Assembly: GCA_029237695.1 (NCBI GenBank)
Contig: CM055272.1
Span: 37,228,901 to 37,292,900, forward strand
Direction: 5' to 3'
DNA from: Conchocele bisecta
Taxonomy: Eukaryota > Mollusca > Bivalvia > Lucinida > Thyasiridae
Length of the DNA stretch: 64,000 nucleotides
Numbering within the stretch: position 1 is the first letter of the stretch; every line of letters starts with the position of its first letter. Below are positions 22,120 to 33,396 of the stretch, one piece after another. Below the pieces are notes generated by a model. That model was not told the DNA's origin. It saw only the letters and a program-made list of their open reading frames with translations, and did not search any database. Both the position numbers and the translations under genes were made by a program.

Positions 22120-23087
22120 GTTTAGCTCTCTGGTCCATTTTATTTTTGGATTTCTTGTTGTCTGAGAGTTGAATCCGGTAATACCGATTATAATAGTATT
22201 AACATTAGTACTAAGCTTAGTACTTTTATGGTGGGGGGGGGGGGGCGGTTGGCTGTGTGACACTAGTGTGGTTAGGACCTGGCACCAGACAAGGTTATTA
22301 TAATTTCAGGGCTGAAAATATATTTTTATGTAAGTATTCAGTTTTGATTTTTGGATCCCCCCCCCCATCTATACAGGTGAAATGCGGGATTCGACAACGT
22401 TAACCTGGCCTGTTGACAGGCCGTTAGATATTATTAAATACATTAATTAATAAGATTAATTTGCGGGGGGTGGGTTTTTTTTTTTAGAAATTATGTTCAT
22501 GATATTGAAAATTAATGAGAATGGAAGTTGTATGATATCATTGGTCGCCAATTTATTTTCCGAATGACAACTTGTATTTACAAGTGGCATAGTAATACCA
22601 GTTAGTTAATACCGATCCTGTGAAATGTGTCGATTGGGGCGCAGCAGTTTTGTGACACCATGGGATGACTGCGTTTATCATATAACACGAGTATATATGT
22701 ATGTTCATGCTAAACATGCATATGTGTATATATAGTCCGGAGTGTATATGCATGCAGCTCCATACTATGCAACAAGTACATGTAATGTTGTATATGTATT
22801 TGTTGAAATCTATTACTGTTTGCTCAACGTTTTAGCGAGCCGTCTCTTGTAATTCTTTTATAATGGCAATTGTATGTGTGCCTGTTTTTTACTGTTGTTC
22901 TTTGTTTTATGATGTACAGTTGATGATACGTAAATAAACAATTTAACCTTACCTTACAAATTATGCTTTCTTCAACTTGCACAGGTTCGGAAATTCATTA
23001 TAAAATTATCTCCCCAGGGCATGTGTCGGTAAACTTTAATACGACACAGAAGTCCGTAAATACAAACTTGAAATTTACATTAGCACT
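22120..23087. other. Dispersed repeat, then anonymous DNA
   Basis: 22120-22440 is related to 10505-11061 and 15940-16690 and has a G run at about 22233-22247. At about 22915-22957 there is a GTAAATAAACAATTTAACC then CTTACCTTAC tail that looks like the 3-prime end of a retroposon, but no body is recognised. The rest is anonymous. Confidence 0.4.
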
Positions 23088-23420
23088 GATCGCTACGGAA
23101 GCCCATTAGGGCCACTTCACTTTTTTTTTTATCTTTTCTTGAATTTTCGAGATCTTTTCTTGAATTTTCAAGATGTTTTCTTGAATTTTCAAGTTCTTTT
23201 CTTGAATTTTCAAGATCTTTTCTTGAAAAGAAAAAGAAAAGATCTTGAAAATTCAAGAAAAGATCTTGAAAATTCAAGAAAAGAACTTGAAAATTCAAGA
23301 AAACATCTTCAAGAAAAGATCTTGAACATTCAAGAAACGAACTTGAAAATTCAAGAAAACATCTTGAATAAATGGAAATTAAAAAAAAATGAAGTGGCCC
23401 TAATGGGCTTCCTTAGATCG
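23088..23420. mobile_element. Foldback element built from inverted arrays of a 21-bp unit
   Basis: The terminal inverted repeats contain GGAAGCCCATTAGGGCCACT on the left and the complement on the right. The interior is an array of a 21-bp unit (TCTTTTCTTGAATTTTCAAG-A) on one strand followed by the same unit inverted, meeting near 23228. Both strands are open over much of it, giving seven-residue peptide repeats, but this follows from a unit divisible by three and is not evidence of a gene. Confidence 0.82.
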
Positions 23421-23593
23421 CCGATATTGGCACATCTTTATATTAGTAGATGTGTTCACTTCTATTTACTTGTACATGTGGGCACACACTGGCAGCATTC
23501 TTGATTCACATTATTGAGATAATTGTTTTTATCTTTGTACATGTACTAAACGCATTGACCCGGCCTTAAATGACCTTAGCGGTTGATAGTTCG

Positions 23594-23840
23594 TTAACCC
23601 TTTGAACCCGAAAGCCCGCTATAGCGGTTTATGCAAACAGTGCAGATCCAGATGAGCCGGCTCGTAACGAGCCGTCTCGTCAGGATCTGCACTTTTTGCA
23701 AGTAATTTTCATATTTCTTAGAACAAAAACACCCCCTTTTCATAAATGGATGAATCTGAAAATCATTTTGTGACCGTTGGATTGGTCGGAACATTAGCAT
23801 ATCACAGTCCATTCCAGTTCCTTAGGGTTGAAAGGGTTAA
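23594..23840. mobile_element. TTAA-flanked MITE, family 1, copy 2
   Basis: TTAA at 23594-23597 and 23837-23840; ends CCCTTTGAACCCGAAAG and GGGTTGAAAGGG; core GATGAGCCGGCTCGTAACGA. Same length and order as the copy at 13036. Confidence 0.9.
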
Positions 23841-24490
23841 ACCCAACATATAACAAAATATCTTTGTACGGTTATTTTTATAGTACGAAGTGTAGTGGAG
23901 CAGGACTATGTTTATCACGGTTTGTTTGTGCGTACTAGCAGTTGAATAGGGCGCAATCTCCTTGCATTCTGATAAAATAAAACCATGCGGTTGATATGTA
24001 TAGGCCATTTGCAGTCCATTCGTTGAACAATATAATAATGTGTATTTCAGAATTCGTAGTGAAACTTTTACTCGAAGTGTTATATTTCATGGGACTCTTT
24101 TAGTGCACTTTAAGACCCTGTGATTCGGATATGCGAAGAAAGTGATGAAGCAGATTTGTCAAAAAAATATTGTAATTATAATTTTACATCGTATTTTCGA
24201 ACTCAGCGGTACTTATGAATCGCATGAAAAAGAAATTGTGATTATCCAAAAATAACTGCAAAATAACTAGCGTTGCTTACTAATTTAATTTTATTTGTGT
24301 TATTTATATTATATAAAATGATGTCTCTATTAATGAAAGACTCTTTCCAAATGTGATATTGCTTGACTATTTCACAACTACAACAAAAACAGTATTTCCT
24401 AAAATATCCTTTCTGGTACGTGTGTAATGACAATGTCTAACCAAACTATCTCCCCTGTTTATCACATTTTCCTATAGTATAAACTTGAAT
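23841..24490. other. Anonymous AT-rich DNA
   Basis: Nothing recognised. Short frames are not supported by composition or motifs. Confidence 0.4.
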
Positions 24491-24495
24491 ATAAT

Positions 24496-24889
24496 CAAGG
24501 TGTATGATCACGTGGTACTAACAACAACAACAAGTACCGATTCAAAGTACGTATTATTGTATAGTGTCCTTATTACGTAACGGATTTTGATGAAATATGG
24601 CGCAGCAAACACGTCTTCATGAGCTGCATTGGGTGGTCTCTGTATTTTCGCCTTAACTTCTGTCGTTTTTGAGAAGAATCGATTTCCGTGTCTCTCCGAC
24701 ACGGAAATGGATTCTTCGCAAACACGACATAAGTCTGTTCCAAACTCCATAGACCACTAAATGCAGCCCATGAAGACGCGTTTGTATTTCATAAAAATCC
24801 GTTGCATATTAAGGAAAATATCAAATAATGCTTACTTTGGAGTGGGCGACGTTGTTGTTGTTGTTGTAACCACGTGATCATGCACCTTG
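24496..24889. mobile_element. MITE with 5-bp target duplication (CAAGGTG family), copy 2
   Basis: Ends CAAGGTGTATGATCACGTGG and its inverted mate; perfect ATAAT duplication at 24491-24495 and 24890-24894. Near-identical in layout to 4469-4865, with the AACAACAAC and GTTGTTGTT stretches just inside the ends and a central CGATTTCC/GGAAATGG hairpin. Confidence 0.9.
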
Positions 24890-24894
24890 ATAAT

Positions 24895-25815
24895 GGGAGA
24901 TGACCACGACAAGTATGCTTTTGGTCAAATCCCACGAACTATTCACATGTACTTGTTGTTGTTGTTATTGTTGTTGTTGATAAGACAAATTATTATGTAT
25001 AAACTTAGTTTTTCATACATACATATATTTTTATTTGTTTATATTTTATTATAATTTGTTTAAATGTCTTACAAATTACATTAACGTCTGCATGGGATAG
25101 TTTACATGTAGAAAGTTAGTCTCACTGTGATGAAAACTAATAACTAAATGCACATTTCATTTGTGTCCATCATTTGTCATGCCTACAGTACATGAAGGAT
25201 CTGGAAGTATGTTCTCTGCGATATTGTCACATTGAGGTCATACAGCAACAGTGATAACCATCGCCGTTACACATATTTCCCTCTCCACCAACCAATCATA
25301 AAAAGAACACAATACTATCGACAACATAAGTGTTTGTGTGAGGTTAGAACTCTCGACCAGATAGAACAAAAGTTCTGCAAAAGCATGGACATTCACCGGC
25401 TTCGATACCACTGAGCCAGACACTGCTTGTCTATTTGAGCACCAAGATACACTATTATTGCGACATGCATGCACGTGCACTCCATTATATATTCATTATG
25501 CACGAAAACGAGGCTATGATATGATAATACACATGGTTTACCTATTTTTGGACTCATCAATTGACCTCCAGCAACTTATTATCGTCTGTCATTGATACAC
25601 TTTTTTTCCCCTACCACTGCGTGGTCTGAGATTATTGCAAATAAAGGCATTGCTCTGTTCTGTTCTGTATTAACGGTAACATTATAACTTAATACATCTT
25701 GTTTAATGTAATATAACGCACACGTTTTGGAAATCAATCAAATAGAATGGTGTGATCATGCGCATTGCATGGAGTGAAAAAACACGTACATGTATTGAAT
25801 ATCTGAGACATTATC
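24895..25815. other. Anonymous DNA with a possible tRNA-like segment
   Basis: A (GTT)n tract is at about 24954-24980. On the minus strand at about 25325-25420, GGCTCAGTGGTATCGA and GAGAGTTCTAACCTC resemble RNA polymerase III A and B boxes, but the segment between them does not fold convincingly as a tRNA; at best it is a SINE head. At 25610-25670 AATAAAGGCATTGC followed by TCTGTTCTGTTCTG looks like a retroposon tail on the plus strand. Confidence 0.35.
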
Positions 25816-26203
25816 CATGGGCGGATTCAGGGGGGGGGGCCCCTAAATTCGCCGAGTAAATATTTTTTACAAGTTACAAGGCACCTTTCTACATTCGTTT
25901 CTATGTATTACATGCATTTTTCGGTCGTTGTCTTATTGTTTCAAAATTTAAAACGTTTTCAATCAAAAATCATGTCTAAACATACTGTGACAGTGTCAAT
26001 ATTTTTGCTCCAAAATGAGCCAGAACGCAGGAAATGCGATGTAGATTTCAACAAATTTGAATCCCCCCGGGAATCCCCCCGGACCCCCCTAGCTCTATCC
26101 CGAGCTCCGCTCGGTCTACGAACGATGCTCGTTCGATAATATAGTCAAGTATTGAAAAATAATTACGCCCCCCCCCCAACCCGAAATCCTGGATCCGCGC
26201 CTG
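25816..26203. mobile_element. CAGGCGCGGAT element, copy 2 (inverted)
   Basis: Ends CATGGGCGGATTCAGG and CCTGGATCCGCGCCTG; perfect TTATC duplication at 25811-25815 and 26204-26208. G run near the left end (25829-25837) and C run near the right (26166-26177). Interior words such as AATCCCCCCGG are shared with 26516-26818 in opposite orientation. Confidence 0.82.
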
Positions 26204-26353
26204 TTATCCGCGACAGCGTCGTTAAATCCTGGTGTTACAAACCTGCCACCCCGAAGCAGACAGGACATCCGGGTTATATATATAGACACGCATAATTAAA
26301 TATGTTTATGATCTAGCGAAATATCGCTAGAGAAATATGTCGTATGGTCTTTG

Positions 26354-26417
26354 TGACCAGTGTAGACCAAGATCAGACTGCGCGAATGCGCAGACTGATC
26401 TTGGTCTACACTGGTCT
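26354..26417. repeat. Palindrome GTGTAGACCAAGATCAGACT / inverted
   Basis: An almost perfect inverted repeat centred near 26386, with arms of about 28 bp reading ACCAGTGTAGACCAAGATCA and back. The same GATCAG...GTCTACAC words recur near 14650, 27000, 27110, 39800, 47100 and 60130, so it is a dispersed palindromic unit. Confidence 0.7.
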
Positions 26418-26515
26418 ACATTGGTCTACATAAGCCCCCATCAGGATCTGCACTGTTTGACATTCATTCAGTGAAACAGGGATTCCTGCTTTCAACGATC
26501 AGTAGATGTGGATGT

Positions 26516-26818
26516 CAGGCGCGGATCCAGGATTTCGGGTTAGGGGGGTGGGTGGCGTAACTATTTTTCAATATTTCACTACATTATCGAACGAGCTACT
26601 ACGCTCGTTTGTAGACCGCAGAGCTCAGGATAGCGCTAGGGGGGTTCGGGGCATTCCCCCCGGATTGTTTTTTGAAATCTACATCGCATTTCCTACGTTC
26701 TGGCGCATTTTGGAGTAGAAACGTGCCTTGTAACTTGTAAAAAATCTTAACTTGGCGAATTTTAGGGGGGGGGGGGGGTCCGGGTCCGCCCCCCCCCCCT
26801 CCCCTGAATCCGCCCATG
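26516..26818. mobile_element. CAGGCGCGGAT element, copy 3
   Basis: Ends CAGGCGCGGATCCAGG and CCCTGAATCCGCCCATG. The flanks GATGT (26511-26515) and GCTGT (26819-26823) are a 5-bp duplication with one mismatch. G run at about 26765-26778 and C run at about 26790-26799. Polyglycine and polyproline frames here are artefacts. Confidence 0.75.
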
Positions 26819-26895
26819 GCTGTGGATGTGTATTGAAGACATTGGGATTATTGGATGTGTGACAAGTGTAGCTCCTTATCAAATAACACACCATT

Positions 26896-27316
26896 GTAGC
26901 CTGGTAACTATTTATTTTGCTTTTTAGAAGCTGCTTAACTTGACGGGTGTTTCATGGCTGGAATGGCGAACAGAGTAAATCCTCATCAGACTTTGCGGAT
27001 GCACAGGGTGATTTGGATCTACACTGGTCGCAAAACCCACAAGCCCCCATTTCCCCAGACACAACCACATATGTGGCTTGACTAGAGACATTGGGCTGAT
27101 GGGTTTTGCGACCAGTGTAGATCCAGATCAGCCTGTGCATCCGCAAAGTCTGGTCTGGATCTGCACTATTCGCCATTCCATCAATGGAACACCCATCATT
27201 CTTCTAACTAGGAATATAGATCGTTATCAGGCTACAGGAGTGTGCTATCTGATCAGGAGCTGCCCTGGTCACAAATCCCATAAGCCCCATTTCTCCAGAT
27301 ACAACCACATATATAT
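26896..27316. repeat. Compound of GTGGCTGTGACTGGAG-type elements
   Basis: Two overlapping or adjacent copies: 26896-27075 ends in CCCAGACACAACCACATATG, and 27068-27310 begins ATGTGGCTTG and ends CCAGATACAACCACATAT. The interiors carry GTGTAGATCCAGATCAGCC and GCATCCGCAAAGTC blocks. Better copies lie at 39735 and 61680. Confidence 0.6.
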
Positions 27317-27916
27317 GAGCCGCGCCGTGCGAAAACCGGGCTAACTGACACAATTTTCAGTTTTTACTTTTTCGCGTATTCTGAATTGTACAGCTTTTAA
27401 AAGCCATATGCCGCAAAAATTATCAATGTATCCCAATTATATTTCATTTTAGAAGTATGTTTAGGACGCGTGGTAAAAACTTATATGACGTTTTAGATCA
27501 ATGACGTCGAAATTACGACGTTTTTATCAACGGCGTATACAGGGGGTGTTGATCAAATACCCGGACAAGTCCTATATATTTGTCATCTTTTATCGCATGT
27601 CAACCAAATTTAGATATATCGGCCAAGTGTCTCCCATTAGGCCAAGACAAAGTATGAAGTAGCTCGTGTTGCAGTTGCTAATGTAACGTCATGTTTTAGA
27701 TTGCGGCCCAAGTAATGTAATTTCGTATGAATAATTTTCAAATAAGGCAGAGTCAGAAGTGTTGGCGTTTCCCTGTTGTTTGCTGCTGTCTGAAATAATT
27801 TTGGGGAATACTAGCGACATTATTTAACATTTCGTATGCGACGAAACATTTTAAAAATCTGACATCATGACCGGAAATGACGTAGTTTAACGACTGCCAG
27901 CTCTGTGTAAGATAAT

Positions 27917-28555
27917 ATGCCGGAAAAACCAAGAGATTATATTAAAGTTTGTATTTTAACACAAAACACGAGATATTGATGATGAGAGAAAGTCCATCAT
28001 CGGGATGACAATATACGAACGATACAGTCGGATAGACAATGGACATGAAGGCGCGAAAGGCTTGGCCAGGAATGGACGTACAAAAGTGACGTCGTCAGAT
28101 GTTGTGACCCAAAGAAAAAGTCTCGGTCGACTGACCACTTTTCGTGAAATTCCAGATCATTGTGTGATTAAAAAGATTTAAATATAAGGAGACATATGGC
28201 TAGATGGATCCCGATGATGGTGAACATGTAGCAGAAGGCCAGGCGAGTTACCAATTTCTCTCGAGTTTTAGGATAGTTGAAATGACATCGGTACATTTTT
28301 CCAATTGAGTGGTTACAGTGGATGAATCTATTATCAAATATCGTCGATTGAGGCGTTATTCAATCCTCCATATTCGCCCAATCTTGCCCTATGTGATTTC
28401 ATTTTTTAATACCGTACACGAACAGCCGCATAAAGGGAATCCACTTCGACAACGTCAGCAGTCAATAATGTTACTGCTGGTATTTCAGGTGGTATGTTTG
28501 AACAAAGGTGAATTGCATTGCCTGACTTAGCTGTCGGAAGTGCATGTAGTATAAA
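27917..28555 (+). pseudogene. Mariner transposase relic
   Basis: Mariner transposases cut and paste their own element at TA sites; this one is dead. From the ATG at 27917, twenty codons (MPEKPRDYIKV...) match a mariner N-terminus before a TGA at 27977. In another frame from 28005 the helix-turn-helix region follows (IYERYSRIDNGHE, then GRTKVTSSDVVT), to a TAA near 28180. ARWIPMM with a TAG appears near 28200, and VTVDES at about 28310 is the first catalytic-aspartate motif. Most of the catalytic core is then deleted. NPPYSPNLALCDF at 28362-28400 is the family signature around the last aspartate, followed by a C-terminal remnant with stops. About 213 codons remain of a usual 340 or so. A possible left end CAGGGGGTGTTGATC follows TA near 27538; no right end was found. 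Confidence 0.85.
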
Positions 28556-29783
28556 AAAAAGATGTTATACCGTTTATTTTTAAAAACTAATAACCCATTG
28601 TGCGAGCACGAATGAAATCATGGACATGTTCTTCTTCCATTGAACAATATGGAGCATAACATTAACATAACGTCATTTTGACGTCGGGCCCCATATCGCG
28701 TGATGACGTTGTGTTGGTAACGATAAAATTACCCATGATATATTAATGATGAGTTGTGCATATGAAATCGATGTAGCATTTATCAATCATCATGGATGTG
28801 AATGTTCAGTTAACCCAAGGCATAATTTATGGATGTTGCAGCATAATAATACTGGTTATTCAACCAACACCGGAAATCGAAAACTCTTACAAGCAACCTA
28901 TCCGCGATGTTCGGTGACTGGTAATAATGTGATGCGTTTCAACGAGTGACCGTACAACTTTATGTACCTATTGTGCTTGCAAATCTTCTAAAATTATCCC
29001 GCGGGACCATAACGCAAACCGCGTAAATATACATGTAATACATAATTGGATGTTGCAGTTGCAGGTTATGCATATAGGATGCCCATCCCCCATATAAATC
29101 CGCCACAAGATCATTTTAGATATGTATGACGAATGACTTTCATATCATGATAAAATGTTGTTATTTTAATTGCTACAGACCAACATAAATAGAAAGAAGT
29201 GATAAACAGATCACATAAAAACTTTCAATTTCTTTTTATTTTCATTTCAATATGAAATACATTTCAGACACACCGATTGGCATTCATGGATGAAATATAT
29301 TCCATAGGGGCGCTTGTCCCCGAATCCCCAATCCCCACCCTTCGTCGCCGGATCATATGATTGTGCCCACACGTAATTTTCACGATAATTGTTTACTATT
29401 CCAATATTATATCATAAGGATGTGGACGGATTTGCTGCAAATGGAGTATTTGTTTGTAAACATTGTACTTGTACATCTGCAGTAGGCTGCTTATAACATT
29501 AACTTTGTGACAAAACACGACGTCGGGCAGATTTGGTAGCGCGATACCTTATAATTGTTGCCATGTGTCTTTCTTGAGGATCGAATTACCATCGCCTGAT
29601 TCAGACATACATTATTATGCGGTGAAGTGATAATCTGATGATTTTATTCTACAAATCGTGCGAAAAGCAAGTTTATGACCGTCAAATTTCCAATTAATTT
29701 CAAGATTCGAAAACTCCACCGACCTCACTGTGTGTTTTGTGCATCATGTATTGCTTATACACAAACAATCAAGAAGCATTTTG
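28556..29783. other. Interior of the composite element, no gene seen
   Basis: AT-rich with TGACGT-rich text near 28665-28710 (AACGTCATTTTGACGTC). Short frames here have no recognisable motif. It lies between the mariner relic and the nested locus A element. Confidence 0.4.
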
Positions 29784-30771
29784 AAATAGTCGAGTAGGCA
29801 CTCCTATGAGTTCCATAGTGAACCTAGACATTCTGTTTCCTATACACTTTTATTGTTGTTTCATCTTTATATGGTTCCCTAGAACAAAGTTAGCTTTGTT
29901 GCCCAAATGGCAACTTTGGGCAACTCTTGCAATTTGCATAAATCCAAGATGGCCGCCAGTCGCGATTTTCAAAATGTTAATACAAAACTAATTGTCATAT
30001 AATGCTGCATAATACCATTTGTTATTTGTTTTCGGGTGTCTAGAATCGTTTTGCGATGTTATATTTAGTATTAAGGCTAATGAATTGTTTGTTCTCACTT
30101 TTTTACATCCAAGATGGCGCCCAAAATCCTATTTTTGTCGCTATTTTAACAACAAAACTGAATAAATACTAGAAATAAGCGAGAATTCATAGTCACACAA
30201 CATTGTGGACACTTGAGATATGATTTGAGAATAATTCTTCTAAATTCACGACATTGCTGTTCTGACGCTCATAATAGGGGTACATGTAATGAAAGTATGC
30301 ATGTCAGTTGCTGAAATTTAGGAACCATGCCTGGCTATGAACGGCATAAAAATGCAACCAAGTTACATTTGTTATTTGTGAGTTGTTGTACACCGTCAAT
30401 GTAATGTACTTAACAAATAACACAATCAAGAGATCCATGATAATCGATAAACACAATTACCAAACAAGTGCGGTTTCAATGAACCTGCATATTGGTTTCA
30501 ACGACTGCGCCAGTACTTTCTCAGTCCACGATATAACCGAATTCCAGAGACATCCAGCAGGCATCATTGATGCTGGCAGCAGTCAGTCCTGTGTCGGTAG
30601 TGTTATTCTCCCTCGTCTTATATTCAAGCAGACTAAACCTGCGAGGAATACTCTATTAATTCCTCTTTTACACTATACTGGTCCTAAAAAGAGCATCCAC
30701 TGCTGTGGCCACTATCAAAGCTAGCGGGAATAGCTACACTGAGGTAGCTGCCCGCCAGGCCAATCTAACAG

Positions 30772-31551
30772 TTGTCACCGAAAATGATGTCACGTTGCTT
30801 AGCTGTCTCAGTCTGGGTCCAGACTAGCAAACTAGCCAGAGGTAGCGGTGTACTCAAAGGTGCGAGTTCCTACATGTTTGAGCCTATGATTGATGCCCCA
30901 CCCTCTCACCCAGATACTATTCTCACAACACCTGCTTACATGCAACAGTCACTGGTGGATATGGGGATGAAACGCGTTCATCTGAGCATGGACATGCAGC
31001 TATTTTCTGCGACCAAGCAAATATGCTGGTATCAGCCAATGCAGTTCCAGAATGTAGTCCTTCATCCCGGAGGAATGCATATTATACAGTCATTCAACAG
31101 CTGTATTGCAAAATTAATGAAGGGCTCAGCTATTGAAACGTATATTGCTGCCGCATACCGTGGCATGACAGGTATATATAACGGTAAGTCCTGGGTGAAA
31201 CCCATGAGGGCATTCCGGAACCCAACAGCGGCTCTATTGAGGCGGTTTCTATCTACAGGCCCAAAGCCATTGGAGCAGATAGATCAGTATCTGGAAACTG
31301 CTCGCCTCCACCTGACTGGTCCTCACTGGGTAGATAGCTTCCTTCTCCCGACACTCATTGTCCACCAATTTGAGTGTACAGTGAGAGAAGCAGATATATA
31401 TTTCATGGAACGCATGCTGACAGACATTTTACTCGCTGGACAAGCACAATATGCACGATATATTACCCAATACCTTCTGGAGATGCGTTCACTTGATACT
31501 GAAACGGAGTTTCAGCTGACCAATTTGGAGAACAGACTGCTATCAAGATAG
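30772..31551 (+). pseudogene. Locus A transposase-like core (259-residue fragment)
   Basis: This open stretch has D74 in LSMDMQLF, H103 in GGMHIIQSF and GSAI at 118-121. The corresponding residues in locus B are D129 (VGDQPVY), H158 (GPFHAHMSF) and GSGL at 173-176. The spacings D to H (29) and H to GS (15) are identical in both. Downstream, QYARY (226-230) matches KYGRW in B, followed in both by an LE(M/I)..LD helix. The first 20 or so residues are probably out of the ancestral frame. The conserved D and H could be catalytic, but I cannot name a Pfam family with certainty. Confidence 0.7.
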
Positions 31552-32376
31552 GAAAAGGGTCTCTCAAGGGCATGCCTTTATCTCCTGAACTTGTTAGTGA
31601 GTGGATCGACTACTTCCCCATTACTGTTGACTGTATATAGTATGCTAACTCATGAGATCAGTCCACACAGACAAGGAGGAGGTGAAGCATCGCCGTATAT
31701 TGGATGCATTTGACGGGGTTTTTGTTGAAGCAGAGGTGGAGAAATATCCTCATCCACTGAAAGTCCACAGTCCTATTTTGTACAATGCTGAAGTGAATGT
31801 GGCTGATTCTGTCGATATTGGATCAGCATTGGACAGCAAATACATCAGCAGTCTCCCATGCAGATTATATGACCCTATTAGACAAGAGCAAACAAATAGT
31901 GCCAGTCATCGACATTGAAACCATTTTTCTACATCTTCTGTTAATTGTTCAACGGAGGAGGCAGCTGAAACTTGGGCCACTGGTCCACTATGAACTTTGT
32001 GCTGTACCACCATTGCTTATCGACGAGCAGGGTTGCTTCCACAAATGCAATAAATCGGCGCTAACAAAGCGTCTCGGTGTTGTTGAAATCTCACCCACAG
32101 CTGCTGGGATAGTCATCGTGTACGTTCAGCAGCTATTCTATCGCATAGTGTGGCCTCATGGCGGTAGACCTTCATATCTTATTCCATAAGGTGTCGTTGA
32201 CAAGGATCAAGAAATATCTGCCAAAATAATTAGAGAATGTGGCGAGCTGGTGAATAACTAATCAACTACGATCTCTCTATCACCAGTCCTTTGCCCGAAA
32301 TAGATTTAATTTTGAAGAACAAGAATAACAAGATTGACTGGTGAGTGTTGTATCCAAGTTCTCCATAGGAGAGTAG

Positions 32377-32800
32377 ATAACCATGGATAATCTGGACGAC
32401 GGTGTGTTTAGCCATGATGTGGCAGATATCACCATGATATATTATGTCCTTGAAGATGCAAACTATGGCAAGAACGTTATCCGCATACTTAGCGTTGACA
32501 CAGGTGTGTTTGTCCTACTGGTTTATTAGTTTTATCGAGAGAAGCTACAATGCATGGTGCAGATGGAGAGACGGGACGGGACAGTGTTAGATATTAATGC
32601 CACTTGTACTGAGCTAGGTCCCAAATGTTTGGAATTACTGGGCATGCAAGCCATCAGTGAGTGCGACACTCCATCATACCCATATGACAAAGGCAAGGCT
32701 AAAGCACTGAATACGTTGCTTAGTGCAGACATTTTATACTTGGTTGATGTGTTAGGCGATCGAAGTTGGTGCCACCACTGACGATCTGATGGAGACGGCA
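32377..32800 (+). pseudogene. Locus A XPG/FEN-like nuclease region, catalytic residue lost
   Basis: Three acidic motifs appear in the order of XPG-I/FEN nucleases. ADITMIYYVL lies at about 32415-32450. VDTGVFVLLVY at about 32494 stands where the family expects D-T-D (the second Asp is Gly here). AISECDTPSY (residues 33-42 of the frame at 32554) is followed by KGKAKAL, like the G-x-D and helix-hairpin-helix of FEN enzymes. A TAG at 32527 and a frameshift near 32760 break it. Locus B keeps D-T-D. The role in transposition is unknown. Confidence 0.65.
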
Positions 32801-33032
32801 ACGGTTTTCCTCATAGCTCTGTTTGGTTTGCCACCGGGAACTTCAATAGAAGCTGCCTGCACCAAACTTTTTGCCAGAAAGAAGAAAAGTTATAAAATGA
32901 AGGTGCTGCCCAAACATCCGACAATCTGCTCATGCACATGCGACGTGCCCATCTTCAGGTAATGTCGTGGAAAGCGGCAAACCAACAAGACCCATCAAAC
33001 GATTCGAATGACATCACCCACTTGGTAGATGC

Positions 33033-33396
33033 GTGGCGGGGTTCCATTCCGGGGTCACTCATCAAGGTGAACACACTCCACCACAGTATAATCATGTACT
33101 TAATTGTCAGTGCAAAGCACATGGAAAGATGTGCATGACTTCTGGGTCTTATAAAGAAGATATTTCATGCACATCATACTGCAACTGCTCTGGCGAGGAT
33201 GGTTGCTGCAATCCGCATACTAAGAGGGAATCTGAAATTGGAGGCAGATGATACGACAGGGGATGTTGAGGAAGTTGTTGAGGCAGATGATGTTGAAGAT
33301 GATTTTGAGGACTGTATTCAGGAGAATGGTGACATTTGTAATGGCGCGCTCTTTGATGTACTTGACATTGAGTATCTGATTGATGAATGGGAGTAA
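33033..33396 (+). pseudogene. Locus A Cys8 zinc-binding-like tail and acidic C-terminus
   Basis: In the frame from 33033, eight cysteines stand at residues 25, 27, 34, 46, 50, 52, 58 and 59 (LNCQCKAHGKMC, then SCTSYCNCSG and GCCNP). The spacing suggests a zinc-binding module. A frame change near 33240 leads to an acidic tail rich in D and E, ending at 33396. Locus B has no matching module at its end. Confidence 0.6.

Larger units (their letters stand above)
30383..33396 (+). pseudogene. Locus A transposase-nuclease gene, broken
   Basis: A single ancestral frame of roughly 950-1000 codons can be followed through at least eight frameshifts or stops. Order: an N-terminal piece (30437-30724, with HNYQTSAVSMNLHIGFNDCAS); a piece in another frame (TIKASGNSYTEVAARQANLT, about 30711-30780); the core (30839-31551); DYFPITVDCI and a linker (31564-31918); a block ending LFYRIVWPHGG (to 32189); the nuclease region (about 32377-33000); and an eight-cysteine module plus acidic tail ending in a stop at 33394-33396 with AATAAA overlapping it. 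Homologous parts occur in the same order in locus B. The product would act in the nucleus on transposon DNA. Introns were considered but the breaks look like single-base shifts. Confidence 0.75.

Noticed and set aside
23080..23504. Repeat proteins of 72 and 121 residues on opposite strands with seven-residue repeats
   Set aside because: A 21-bp tandem unit leaves frames open on both strands; the terminal inverted repeats show it is a foldback element.
25325..25430. Minus-strand tRNA gene
   Set aside because: Only A- and B-box-like words are seen; no cloverleaf could be drawn.
28309..28949. Two separate small genes
   Set aside because: The first is an out-of-register translation of the mariner C-terminal remnant; the second has no motif.
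30710..33396. Locus A as a retrotransposon or retroviral gene
   Set aside because: No reverse transcriptase, protease or integrase motif and no LTRs; terminal inverted repeats and a 3-bp duplication indicate a DNA transposon.
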